From: a virus
Virus record (IMG/VR): IMGVR_UViG_3300048904_000089
Span: 1 to 53,781 of that record
Strand: one strand, 5' to 3'
Length of the DNA stretch: 53,781 nt
Of this stretch, positions 7,676 to 14,359 are shown in pieces (position 1 is the first letter of the stretch; each line of letters opens with the position of its first letter). Both the position numbers and the translations under genes were made by a program. Below the pieces are notes generated by a model. It ran no database searches and had not been told where the DNA came from. It was given only the letters and a program-made list of their open reading frames with translations.

Positions 7676-8484
7676 TGCCAATCATCGAAAACATGCCGGC
7701 CGAAGACTACTTCGCGGCAGATGCTGCCAGCAACTCAGGCCTCAAGCTGATCCGTCGCAGCCCTGCCCACTACCTGCACGGCAAGAAAGGTTCGACGCCA
7801 AACCTTGAGCGTGGATCGGCTCGCCACATGCTCATTCTTGAGCCTGATAAGTTCAAGAATCACTACCACATCGCCGAATGCGATAACCGCACGCGCGCTG
7901 AATTCAGGGGGCTGGCGAAAGACGTTGGAGCTGATCGGGTTCTGCCGCGTGGCGAACTGGAAGCCATGCTGCTTGGTCGAGAAGGCGCCATGCGCAATTC
8001 GCGATTCCGCAAAATGGTCGAGTCTCCAGGGCGCACCGAACTCAGCGTGTTCACGACCGACCCGGTAACTGGCTTAGCGCTCAAATGCCGCTTCGACTGG
8101 AAGGGCGACGGGTTCTCGGCACTTGACCTGAAAAGCACCACCGATGCGCGGCCCGAAGCGTTTGAGAAAGTAATCACGTCGATGGAATACGACTCGGCGG
8201 TGGCGTTCTACGCATTCGTCTGGGAGATCGAGACCGGCGAGAAGATCGACTGCTCTCGTCACTTCCCCCTGGCCGCGCTGGAGAATGACGCGCCGAACTG
8301 CCTGGTGATGCACGACCTAGACGAGATCGCGCTGATGCGTGGCCGCAAGCTGTTCCGTGAGGCGCTGAACACTATGGCGGAGTGCATCAATACCGGCGTG
8401 TGGGGCGGCTACAAAGAAGAATCTGTGACCAGCAGCATTACGGCTTGGGAACAGAACAAGTTGATGGAAGAAATTGATGGCTAG
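7675..8484 (+). CDS. RecE-type exonuclease (PD-(D/E)XK, ExoVIII C-terminal domain)
   Basis: 269 residues, matching the nuclease domain of RecE/exonuclease VIII. The N-terminus has SNSGLKLIRRSPAHY, then the conserved H51 in ARHMLI, then acidic D141 and the D151-L-K153 pair. This is the 5'-3' exonuclease half of a RecET-type recombination system. The usual partner is a single-strand annealing protein; the adjacent candidate is the gene at 9016. An HNH endonuclease gene lies between the two, starting 8 bases before this stop codon. Confidence 0.85.
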   Translation: MPIIENMPAEDYFAADAASNSGLKLIRRSPAHYLHGKKGSTPNLERGSARHMLILEPDKFKNHYHIAECDNRTRAEFRGLAKDVGADRVLPRGELEAMLLGREGAMRNSRFRKMVESPGRTELSVFTTDPVTGLALKCRFDWKGDGFSALDLKSTTDARPEAFEKVITSMEYDSAVAFYAFVWEIETGEKIDCSRHFPLAALENDAPNCLVMHDLDEIALMRGRKLFREALNTMAECINTGVWGGYKEESVTSSITAWEQNKLMEEIDG

Positions 8485-9019
8485 CATTAATTCCTGCGTG
8501 CCGCTGCCTGATAAGGATTATTTGCTTTCGATTCTGTTTTACGATCATGAGTCTGGAAAGATTACGTGGAACAGAAAGAAGAATCCCCAGTTCAACGGCA
8601 TGGAGGCTGGCAATCAGGTTGCAAAGGGGTATCGGCGGATCAAGATCAATCGCCGGCTTTATCTGGCGCACAGAATTGCATATCTGCTGGCTTATGACGT
8701 CGACCCTGGAGGGTTTGAAGTCGATCACAAGGACGGCGATCCAAGAAACAATAGGCCGGGTAATTTGCGGTTAGCCATACACGGGCGCAACCAGTCAAAT
8801 GGAGTGGTTTACAAGAACAACAAGTCGGGCTTTAGAGGCGTCCATTGGAATAAGTACAGGAAATGTTTTCTTGCTCAACTGAATTGCGACGGCAGGAAAG
8901 TCAACCTTGGGAAGTTCTCAACAGCCGAAGATGCTGCCAGAGCTTATGATGCCGCAGCTATCGTGTACTTCGGCGAGTTCGCTAGACCTAATTTTGCAAG
9001 AGAGGGCGTTACGAAATGA
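8477..9019 (+). CDS. HNH homing endonuclease with AP2 DNA-binding domain
   Basis: 180 residues. The HNH domain has H65 (YLAHRIAYL), D83-H84 and N91/N96 in VDHKDGDPRNN...GNLRLA. An AP2-like three-strand domain follows at about residues 118-165 (GFRGVHW ... NLGKFSTAEDAARAYD). This architecture is typical of free-standing phage homing endonucleases. It sits between the exonuclease and its expected partner and overlaps both, which suggests a later insertion. I chose the ATG at 8477 (GGAAG seven bases upstream) over the TTG at 8474. Confidence 0.92.
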   Translation: MASINSCVPLPDKDYLLSILFYDHESGKITWNRKKNPQFNGMEAGNQVAKGYRRIKINRRLYLAHRIAYLLAYDVDPGGFEVDHKDGDPRNNRPGNLRLAIHGRNQSNGVVYKNNKSGFRGVHWNKYRKCFLAQLNCDGRKVNLGKFSTAEDAARAYDAAAIVYFGEFARPNFAREGVTK

Positions 9020-9684
9020 CAATCACCAGAGAGGACTTCATGGGCACAACCCAGGCTAAGTCGAACCAGATCAATGCTGATGACCTGCTTGGTTCGCCAC
9101 TGGTCTGCCAGATTACAGCAATCGAGATGACCGGCGCTGCTGACCAGCCGATCTCGATCCATGTTGATGCGCATCCCCAGCCATGGAAGCCATCCAAGAC
9201 ATCGCGGCGCGTTCTGGCTGCATGCTGGGCTGATGCCGAGCCATCTGAATGGGTTGGGCGCTACGTCGTACTCTGCAACGATCCTAGCGTCAAATGGGCT
9301 GGCGAAGCTGTCGGAGGCATTCGCACAAGCCACCTGAGCCATATCGACGACCGCAAGACGATCATGGTCAACGCAACTCGCGGGAAGAAGGCCGCGCAGA
9401 TCGTCGAGCCGTACTACGCGGAGACTCAGCAAGCACCACAGCAACCAGTATTTTGGCCTGAGGAGGCATTCGAAAAGCAGTTCAAGAATGCCGAGCCGAA
9501 GCTGATCAGTGGCGAAAAGGTTGCTGATGACATCATCGCGGCGCTTGAGAAAAAGGCGCCGCTGACCGAGGGGCAGAAGGCGCGGATTCGTCGCTGCAAG
9601 GCTGAGGAGCCAGAGCCTTTACTGGATGAGCCGCCGCAGATGGAAGATGATGGCGATGTGTTCGGCATGAACGACCCAGAATAA
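9016..9684 (+). CDS. Recombination-associated protein, possible RecE partner
   Basis: 222 residues. The pattern ADDLLGSPLVCQITAIEM near residues 21-38 and WVGRYVVLCNDPSVKW near 80 are shared, from memory, with phage proteins encoded next to exonucleases. The C-terminal third is acidic and probably disordered. It lies where a RecT-like annealing protein would be expected, but I see no recognisable annealing motif. Two starts are possible: ATG 9016 (overlapping the HNH stop, AGAGAGGG 9 bases upstream) or ATG 9040 (AGAGAGG 6 bases upstream). The second may be the original start from before the HNH gene arrived. Confidence 0.6.
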   Translation: MTITREDFMGTTQAKSNQINADDLLGSPLVCQITAIEMTGAADQPISIHVDAHPQPWKPSKTSRRVLAACWADAEPSEWVGRYVVLCNDPSVKWAGEAVGGIRTSHLSHIDDRKTIMVNATRGKKAAQIVEPYYAETQQAPQQPVFWPEEAFEKQFKNAEPKLISGEKVADDIIAALEKKAPLTEGQKARIRRCKAEEPEPLLDEPPQMEDDGDVFGMNDPE

Positions 9685-9691
9685 TCACTAT

Positions 9692-9723
9692 TTGACAGAC
9701 TATAGTTGCGAGGCTATAGTCTG
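9692..9723 (+). promoter_or_regulatory. Consensus sigma-70 promoter overlapped by a perfect CTATAG palindrome
   Basis: TTGACA (9692-9697), a 17-bp spacer and TATAGT (9715-9720) make a near-perfect sigma-70 promoter. A perfect inverted repeat lies over it: CAGACTATAG (9696-9705), 8-bp spacer, CTATAGTCTG (9714-9723). A protein bound here would cover both -35 and -10, the classical geometry of a repressor site. The promoter lies in the gap between the recombination genes and the small-gene operon starting at 9751. Confidence 0.85.
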
Positions 9724-9750
9724 TTTTACTTTTAGAGAGGAGTGGGTGTG

Positions 9751-10083
9751 ATGGGATGGATTGATATTGTTGGTGGGCGCGAGCTGGATGCTTATGGGGC
9801 AAAGGTTAGCCGCCCGCGCTACGTCGATGAGGCGGATGCGGAATACAGGGCAAGGCTGAGGCAGGCACCATCGCCTGCTGATACGCGCGACTATGGTGGC
9901 TCGGCATTTCCTGAGCCTGGATCTGCGCAGTGTGGCGGCATGAGCCTTCGCGACTACTTTGCGGCTAAGGCGATGCAAGGGATTATCTCAACAGTCCCGC
10001 ACCTCTCAGCTATAGATCCGCGAGATGCCGCAGAAGAAGCTTATTCCTACGCCAACGCCATGCTGGCCGAGCGTGCCAAATGA
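9751..10083 (+). CDS. Conserved small phage protein (MSLRDYFAAKAMQ type)
   Basis: 110 residues from ATG 9751 (GGAG 8 bases upstream); a GTG at 9742 is too close to the ribosome-binding sequence. The segment GMSLRDYFAAKAMQGI and the ending EEAYSYANAMLAER recur in many phage hypothetical proteins of unknown role. First gene after the CTATAG-covered promoter. The stop overlaps the next gene by ATGA. Confidence 0.75.
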   Translation: MGWIDIVGGRELDAYGAKVSRPRYVDEADAEYRARLRQAPSPADTRDYGGSAFPEPGSAQCGGMSLRDYFAAKAMQGIISTVPHLSAIDPRDAAEEAYSYANAMLAERAK

Positions 10084-10247
10084 CCAAGCCAGAAAAATAC
10101 TGGGTCTTCGGCATGATCATGATGCTGTCGGTCAGCAGTCAAGAAGCGCCGTCCCTGCTGCATTCTATCGGCAACGTGCTGGCCTTCATCGGCGGCGGCT
10201 GTTTTTTTGTCGCCATGCTCTGGTGCTACTTCAGGGGTGCTAAATGA
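10080..10247 (+). CDS. Small two-segment membrane protein
   Basis: A 55-residue frame overlapping both neighbours by ATGA. Residues 8-17 and 30-51 are hydrophobic (the second is clear: VLAFIGGGCFFVAMLWCYF). Family unknown. The coupling to both neighbours and a membrane-like composition support a real gene. Confidence 0.65.
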   Translation: MTKPEKYWVFGMIMMLSVSSQEAPSLLHSIGNVLAFIGGGCFFVAMLWCYFRGAK

Positions 10248-10474
10248 AGGCCCTATTCATCGGCGGCCCAAAGGCTGGATTGAATATTGACGTTGATGGC
10301 TTCGTGCATAGCGTCGGCATTCCATTTCTTGGCGAAAAAGGCTGGGGCCAAGTTGTTTATCATCGCCGTCAAATTCGCATGGCCGCTGGTTCTGTGATCG
10401 ACGTATTTTGCTGCGATCAAGAAGATCCACTGCTAACTCTCATGAACTTCTACGCCGAGGCAAAACACTCATGA
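10244..10474 (+). CDS. Small hypothetical protein
   Basis: 76 residues with a short glycine-rich N-terminus (MKALFIGGPKAG) and a CCDQED acidic turn near the end. I do not recognise the family. ATGA overlaps on both sides place it in the same translationally coupled series. Confidence 0.65.
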   Translation: MKALFIGGPKAGLNIDVDGFVHSVGIPFLGEKGWGQVVYHRRQIRMAAGSVIDVFCCDQEDPLLTLMNFYAEAKHS

Positions 10475-10761
10475 AACGCCTACTCCTAATCGCAACCCTG
10501 CTCCTGCCACTCACTGCGACCGCCGCCGAAGACTTCTGCGTCGAGGTCTCGGACGCCGCCCGCTCGGTAATGACCAATCGCCTGAACGGCATCAGCCAGG
10601 TTCGCCAGGATAATCTGGCAAAGGACATCCTCGACGGCGAAGAGTTGTCGGTAGTCCGCGAGCTGATCGCCGACGCCTACCAGCAGCCAGAAAGCCGTGA
10701 CAAGGAAGGCGCGTCGGATTCGTTTGCGCTGACTTGGTTGATTAAGTGTTCTCGGAATTAG
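10471..10761 (+). CDS. Secreted or periplasmic small protein with signal peptide
   Basis: 96 residues. MKRLLLIATLLLPLTATAA is a textbook signal peptide: Lys-Arg, hydrophobic core, and an ATA-A cleavage site after about residue 19. The mature part has two cysteines (near the mature N-terminus and near the C-terminus) that could form a disulfide in the periplasm. A secreted phage protein expressed with early genes could act at the host envelope, for example in exclusion, but no motif shows this. Confidence 0.7.
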   Translation: MKRLLLIATLLLPLTATAAEDFCVEVSDAARSVMTNRLNGISQVRQDNLAKDILDGEELSVVRELIADAYQQPESRDKEGASDSFALTWLIKCSRN

Positions 10762-10772
10762 GGGGCTTTGTG

Positions 10773-11015
10773 ATGTGCAATTGCAGACAGGAATTTGAGT
10801 CAAAGGCAGCGGAGCATTACCCAGAGATTGAAAATGGAAAGGCAACGCTTCAGGGTTACATGCTTATCCCTTCAGGCTTTCAGTATCTCGAATGCGAGGT
10901 TGTTGGTACTCGAACCACAGCTAAAGGAAAAGTTGTAAAACAGAAGAAAACTATCAATGCGCTCGGCAAGTTCTGCATGTTTTGCGGCGAGCCATTCAAG
11001 GAGAGGGCATTCTAA
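10773..11015 (+). CDS. Small Cys-rich protein, zinc-binding candidate
   Basis: 80 residues. CNC at residues 2-4 and CMFCGEP near the C-terminus could form a zinc knuckle. The start ATG 10773 follows GGGGG by several bases; an upstream in-frame ATG at 10746 lies inside the preceding gene and lacks a ribosome-binding sequence. The stop overlaps the next start as TAATG. Family unknown. Confidence 0.65.
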   Translation: MCNCRQEFESKAAEHYPEIENGKATLQGYMLIPSGFQYLECEVVGTRTTAKGKVVKQKKTINALGKFCMFCGEPFKERAF

Positions 11016-11209
11016 TGAAGCCAACCTGGTACGCCGAACCCACCGAAAATTACTGGCTGATCCAATGCCGATTCAAGCTCGGCGCTCAGAATGCTGGCTT
11101 GTGCGAAGCTCTGTCGTTCGCGGCCGGCATTGGCGTGGCTCCGGCAATCATCAGGCAAATGGAAATCCGCCGCCAACGCTTCATCGCCGAGGAATTGAAT
11201 CATGCATAA
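11015..11209 (+). CDS. Small hypothetical protein
   Basis: 64 residues (MKPTWYAEPTENYWLIQCRF...), partly helical by composition. The start overlaps the upstream stop as TAATG and GAGAGGG lies about 8 bases before it. No recognised motif. Confidence 0.6.
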   Translation: MKPTWYAEPTENYWLIQCRFKLGAQNAGLCEALSFAAGIGVAPAIIRQMEIRRQRFIAEELNHA

Positions 11210-11432
11210 CCAAGCCACCCGCTGCACCACCAAACAACTCGAAATGCTCGCCTACTGGAAGGGTCGGGGCGTTCAGATTGGTCGTGAGCAACAGATCCCA
11301 TTGCATGAGGAAACACCGCCATCCTTCGCGACTGATCATCCCATCTGGGACGCAATGATTGGCCTAGGCATCATCGTCATGGTCTTCAGTGGCGTGGCGT
11401 TTTGGATTGCTACTGCGGCGAAGTTGATATGA
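11202..11432 (+). CDS. Small membrane protein
   Basis: 76 residues: a basic cytosolic N-terminus, then one transmembrane segment at about residues 51-72 (AMIGLGIIVMVFSGVAFWIA). It overlaps the upstream gene by 8 bases. Family unknown. Confidence 0.65.
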   Translation: MHNQATRCTTKQLEMLAYWKGRGVQIGREQQIPLHEETPPSFATDHPIWDAMIGLGIIVMVFSGVAFWIATAAKLI

Positions 11433-11677
11433 AAAGTAGCCGCGAGACGCCACCAAGGCCAGCTGGCGAACGATCGTTTGCTACTGGCAAGTATCCATCG
11501 CCGCCAGCCATGAAGATTGGCGAGTGCGGCGACACAATAGACAGTGGAGTTCGTCGCAAGCTAGACGGCTCAATCGGTAAAACCGAATCAAGCGGCCCAG
11601 CACTGCTGGCAATAGTTATTTTCGTTTTTTGCGCAGGCATTGCTTGTGGCTGGCAGATGCATGGGGGTGGGTTGTGA
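11429..11677 (+). CDS. Small C-tail-anchored membrane protein
   Basis: 82 residues from ATG 11429, overlapping the upstream stop by ATGA. The first 58 residues are polar and proline-rich; residues about 60-76 (ALLAIVIFVFCAGIACG) are hydrophobic. A pair of adjacent genes with one terminal membrane segment each (this and the previous one) suggests a membrane-associated complex, though this is only inference. Confidence 0.65.
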   Translation: MKSSRETPPRPAGERSFATGKYPSPPAMKIGECGDTIDSGVRRKLDGSIGKTESSGPALLAIVIFVFCAGIACGWQMHGGGL

Positions 11678-11946
11678 GTGACAAGATGCGCAAAGAGTTT
11701 GAAGAAAGAAATGGTCATCGTGCATGGTTCGTTGCCGGCGGCCGAGAAGATACTGGGCCTGAAGGTTACGTCTACGACGATTTCACAACGGATATGTGCT
11801 GGACATGCTGGGTCGACTCCCGTGAATCGCTGGTGATTGAGTTGCCGCCCCAGCAGGCTTTTGGCCCGCATCCTGATGATTGGGGATATCCAGCTGAAGA
11901 AACGCGCACGGCCATCGAAGCCGCTGGCCTGAAGGTGAAGTCGTGA
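11674..11946 (+). CDS. Small acidic hypothetical protein
   Basis: 90 residues starting at GTG 11674, which overlaps the upstream stop as GTGA. Trp- and acid-rich (DMCWTCWVDSRESL), with a C-terminal helix (EETRTAIEAAGLKVK) shared with many phage small proteins. Function unknown. Confidence 0.65.
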   Translation: MSDKMRKEFEERNGHRAWFVAGGREDTGPEGYVYDDFTTDMCWTCWVDSRESLVIELPPQQAFGPHPDDWGYPAEETRTAIEAAGLKVKS

Positions 11947-12068
11947 AGACCTGGGGCTTCAATAACCGATTCCGCCATTTCAGATGGCCAAAACCTGCAA
12001 TTGGGCATCGCTTGGCCAGAAAAAATAAACGCAAGGCGCAGCGAGTTGCGCGAAGGGTTAACAGATGA
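11943..12068 (+). CDS. Very small basic protein
   Basis: 41 residues starting at GTG 11943 (GTGA overlap) and ending in ATGA with the next gene. About a third of the residues are Arg or Lys (RKNKRKAQRVARRVNR at the C-terminus), so it probably binds nucleic acid if made. Supported by coupling on both sides and composition only. Confidence 0.5.
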   Translation: MKTWGFNNRFRHFRWPKPAIGHRLARKNKRKAQRVARRVNR

Positions 12069-12298
12069 GCGAATTGAGAAAACGGATTACCACCTACATG
12101 AGTGGCGCTGGCGGCTCTCGAGATAATTGGTTCTGCACTTGGTGGTTCCGGTTTTACATCGAGCCATTCACTACTAAGCAGATTCGTCGCGAGTTGGAAA
12201 AGATGGAGCGAGAAGGCTTGGTCGAGTCTGATCGTAGCCAATCCAATAACACTAAATGGCGGCTGACCAAATATAATCCACAAGAGGCAACCTCATGA
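12065..12298 (+). CDS. Small winged-helix-like protein
   Basis: 77 residues. FTTKQIRRELEKMEREGLVESDRS followed by a TKWRL strand is the pattern of a winged helix: recognition helix then wing. It could bind DNA and regulate the operon. ATGA overlaps on both sides. Confidence 0.65.
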   Translation: MSELRKRITTYMSGAGGSRDNWFCTWWFRFYIEPFTTKQIRRELEKMEREGLVESDRSQSNNTKWRLTKYNPQEATS

Positions 12299-12351
12299 TC
12301 CTCGCCACCCTATTCATGCTCCAGCACATCTACCGAGGGCCGTGGAAATGA
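12295..12351 (+). CDS. Possible 18-residue peptide between coupled genes
   Basis: ATG 12295 overlaps the previous stop, and its own TGA at 12349-12351 overlaps the next ATG at 12348. The peptide (MILATLFMLQHIYRGPWK) is hydrophobic then basic. It may only serve to pass ribosomes from one gene to the next. Confidence 0.35.
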   Translation: MILATLFMLQHIYRGPWK

Positions 12352-12608
12352 GAGAACGCCAGCGCACTATCACGAAGGCAACGGTAACGGTTACTTTCGA
12401 TCTGCATGAACTTGGCACTTTTGGCGAAGGCTCATTGGTTGAACAGGCCAAGCATGCGGCCGCAAGCAAGCTGGCCGAGCTGTTACGAATCCAGGTCTTG
12501 CCAGAATGCATAAGAATAGAAGAGGTAGAAAGCGAAAGTGGCGACTCCGGGTTTAAGGTGGAGCGCCCGCAATGGGTTCCGGTTATGGATAAAACAAGGC
12601 GCCACTAG
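12348..12608 (+). CDS. Small hypothetical protein, last gene of rightward block
   Basis: 86 residues, beginning with a beta-rich TITKATVTVTFDLHELG and a helical middle with Ala-rich AKHAAASKLAEL. Family unknown. Its TAG at 12606-12608 overlaps the TAG of the convergent o-spanin gene, with no terminator between them. Confidence 0.65.
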   Translation: MRERQRTITKATVTVTFDLHELGTFGEGSLVEQAKHAAASKLAELLRIQVLPECIRIEEVESESGDSGFKVERPQWVPVMDKTRRH

Positions 12609-12826
12609 GCACCTTTCTCATCTCGCAAAACCCCACACTTCAAGTCATACAGTTCATTATGCGCGGCGATTTCTTGCTTGGTCTGCCGCGTCATAACCTT
12701 TCTTTCCGCGGCGGTTGTGGTGATCGGCCTGACCCAGCTGCACGCGGTATCAACCCTTTCTATCGTACTTTGACAGCCGCTCATCAAGCTCAGCATCGTT
12801 ATCAGCATTAACGGTTTGATCGACAT
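12605..12826 (-). CDS. o-spanin, outer-membrane lipoprotein (Rz1-like)
   Basis: 73 residues with a lipoprotein signal: a hydrophobic N-terminus ending in the lipobox LMSGC, Cys at residue 18. Short mature part. The gene starts inside the i-spanin gene in a different frame, the usual overlapping Rz/Rz1 arrangement. Together the pair joins inner and outer membrane to disrupt the outer membrane at the end of lysis in Gram-negative hosts. Confidence 0.85.
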   Translation of the reverse strand: MSIKPLMLITMLSLMSGCQSTIERVDTACSWVRPITTTAAERKVMTRQTKQEIAAHNELYDLKCGVLRDEKGA

Positions 12827-13004
12827 GTGCGCGCTCCTGTACGGCTTCGACGATGGCTTTGGACTGTTCGACTTGCTGGGCTTCGGCTTGTTTCTGGACG
12901 CCCTCAGATACGCCGACAGACTTTCCGCGAGCGTGGCCGAGAAATACCCCGATGCCAGCGCCGACTAGGCCAATAATTGCCATGATGATTGCGGTGATCG
13001 ACAT
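12750..13004 (-). CDS. i-spanin (Rz-like inner-membrane spanin)
   Basis: 84 residues: an N-terminal transmembrane segment at about 3-24 (ITAIIMAIIGLVGAGIGVFLG) and then a Gln/Glu/Ala-rich periplasmic coiled coil. Starts 2 bases after the endolysin stop and overlaps the o-spanin by 77 bases in another frame. Sequence similarity among i-spanins is low, so the call rests on topology and position. Confidence 0.8.
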   Translation of the reverse strand: MSITAIIMAIIGLVGAGIGVFLGHARGKSVGVSEGVQKQAEAQQVEQSKAIVEAVQERAHVDQTVNADNDAELDERLSKYDRKG

Positions 13005-13006
13005 GC

Positions 13007-13486
13007 TCAGTCCTCGATCAGATTGGTGGCGATGCGCGCAGCCCAGCCGCGACCAAATGACGGCCAGGTCTTAAGCTCAGTCATGAATCGCAGGCGGTGG
13101 CCGCTCAAGCGCTTATCGAGAAGCTGCGGATCCATCGCCAGCACTGCGCGCAAAGTTATCGGCCCAAGTTTCCCGTCCTCGGCGGTCTTGGTGGCGCGCT
13201 GAATGAATCGAATGGCCTGCCCTGGCCCGGAGTTAACCGAGCAGTCGAACACGTCAAAGCGGATGGCATCAGGAAGTTCGTCAGCGCGCACTGAGTCCCA
13301 GTAGGATTTGCGGTAGATGGCTTTGGCGGTTGACAGTGGCAGGTCGCGCATTGGGCCGGCGTAGCCATTGGCGATGGCAACCTTCTTGGTTACGCCAAAC
13401 ATCGTCTCGCCGCCTGGATCATCCGGATGATTGCTGTATCCGCCCTCGTGGCCGATCAGCTTTTCAAAGGCCTGATCGAAGTTCAT
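13007..13486 (-). CDS. Endolysin, GH108 N-acetylmuramidase
   Basis: 159 residues. The start LIGHEGGYSNHPDDPGGET carries the catalytic Glu of glycoside hydrolase family 108, followed by FGVT and YWDSVRADELP. The C-terminal half (GPITLRAVLAMD ... ) matches the peptidoglycan-binding domain usually attached. It cleaves the glycan of the cell wall. There is no signal peptide, so export should depend on a holin. ATGA overlap with the holin gene upstream. Confidence 0.92.
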   Translation of the reverse strand: MNFDQAFEKLIGHEGGYSNHPDDPGGETMFGVTKKVAIANGYAGPMRDLPLSTAKAIYRKSYWDSVRADELPDAIRFDVFDCSVNSGPGQAIRFIQRATKTAEDGKLGPITLRAVLAMDPQLLDKRLSGHRLRFMTELKTWPSFGRGWAARIATNLIED

Positions 13487-13722
13487 TGGCTTGGCCCTGA
13501 CACCGAAGTCTGCTTAACCTGCAGCGCAACAAACGTCGCCACCGACAGGCCCAGCATAATCATCTTGTAGGTCGCCGGATCAATGTACTCTTGCACGGTC
13601 GGCATGAACGACACGGCGCCACTCAGCAAGCCGGCAGACGCCAGCAACCACGTCGACCACCGCTTATACCACTTACGCCAGTTCGGGATTAGTTTCACGT
13701 CTTGTACCTCTTGGGATTTCAC
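13483..13722 (-). CDS. Holin, two transmembrane segments
   Basis: 79 residues, basic N-terminus (NWRKWYKRW) then hydrophobic segments at about 24-40 and 52-69 separated by a short acidic turn (QEYIDPATYK). This matches small phage holins of the DUF7940 type. It directly precedes the endolysin with an ATGA overlap, the expected place for the pore-forming timer of lysis. Confidence 0.75.
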   Translation of the reverse strand: MKSQEVQDVKLIPNWRKWYKRWSTWLLASAGLLSGAVSFMPTVQEYIDPATYKMIMLGLSVATFVALQVKQTSVSGPSQ

Positions 13723-14024
13723 CGGCCCTGGCGAACTTTTGCGTTACGCAGCGAATGTCTTTCTTCGCTGCCTGTGTTGAATCTTACTCGGCAGATGCTG
13801 ATCGCCAGCACCACAACAAATACCCCTTGGATCAGCTCCTGCGGCGAGCTGCCCCATCCAAATACGATGGCCTTGCACAGCGCCCAGAATCCAGCGCCAC
13901 CGATCAGCACGACAGCAGCCCTGACAAAGTGGTTTGTCTGCGGCGTCATCCGCTCACTTACGCATATCGACACCATCACAAGATAGGCCGCGCACAAGAC
14001 GACCGGAATTAGCACAATGCTCAT
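13719..14024 (-). CDS. Small membrane protein of the lysis region
   Basis: 101 residues from ATG 14024 (GGAG upstream; ATGA overlap with the previous stop). Three hydrophobic stretches are visible (about 2-21, 35-55, 66-82) and a basic C-terminus. It resembles accessory holin or antiholin-type proteins that come in sets of two or three in such lysis cassettes. Which protein forms the lethal hole is not decidable from sequence. Confidence 0.6.
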   Translation of the reverse strand: MSIVLIPVVLCAAYLVMVSICVSERMTPQTNHFVRAAVVLIGGAGFWALCKAIVFGWGSSPQELIQGVFVVVLAISICRVRFNTGSEERHSLRNAKVRQGR

Positions 14025-14359
14025 TGTTCGCTCCAAGGTAACTTGGCTTTCGGCGCTCGCTTCAGCACCTCGACAGAGGATTTGACCAGGTGAGACGATA
14101 ACAGTGCTATCCAGAAGAATAGCAACAGACCAATGGCGACACTAGCGCTGGCCGGCAGTTCCGGATAGAAGAGATAAATTGCGTACATCGCGGCGGGACT
14201 GGTAAAGCAGGAAATGCAGACGGCGACAACGACACGAATGATCGCCTTGGTTCTCGAAGACGGCGGCCAAAAGGTCAGCAATATGATTGACCCAACAAAC
14301 GCCGCAGCCAGGAATTCAGACCGGATGAAATCGATCCCTTCCTTAATAGGCTCGCCCAC
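14021..14359 (-). CDS. Small membrane protein, possible second holin
   Basis: 112 residues with three or four hydrophobic segments (about 16-30, 38-50, 53-66, 73-93) and a basic C-terminal tail. It resembles phage LydA-type holin candidates in topology. Next in line with the other two membrane proteins of the lysis cassette. Confidence 0.55.
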   Translation of the reverse strand: MGEPIKEGIDFIRSEFLAAAFVGSIILLTFWPPSSRTKAIIRVVVAVCISCFTSPAAMYAIYLFYPELPASASVAIGLLLFFWIALLSSHLVKSSVEVLKRAPKAKLPWSEQ

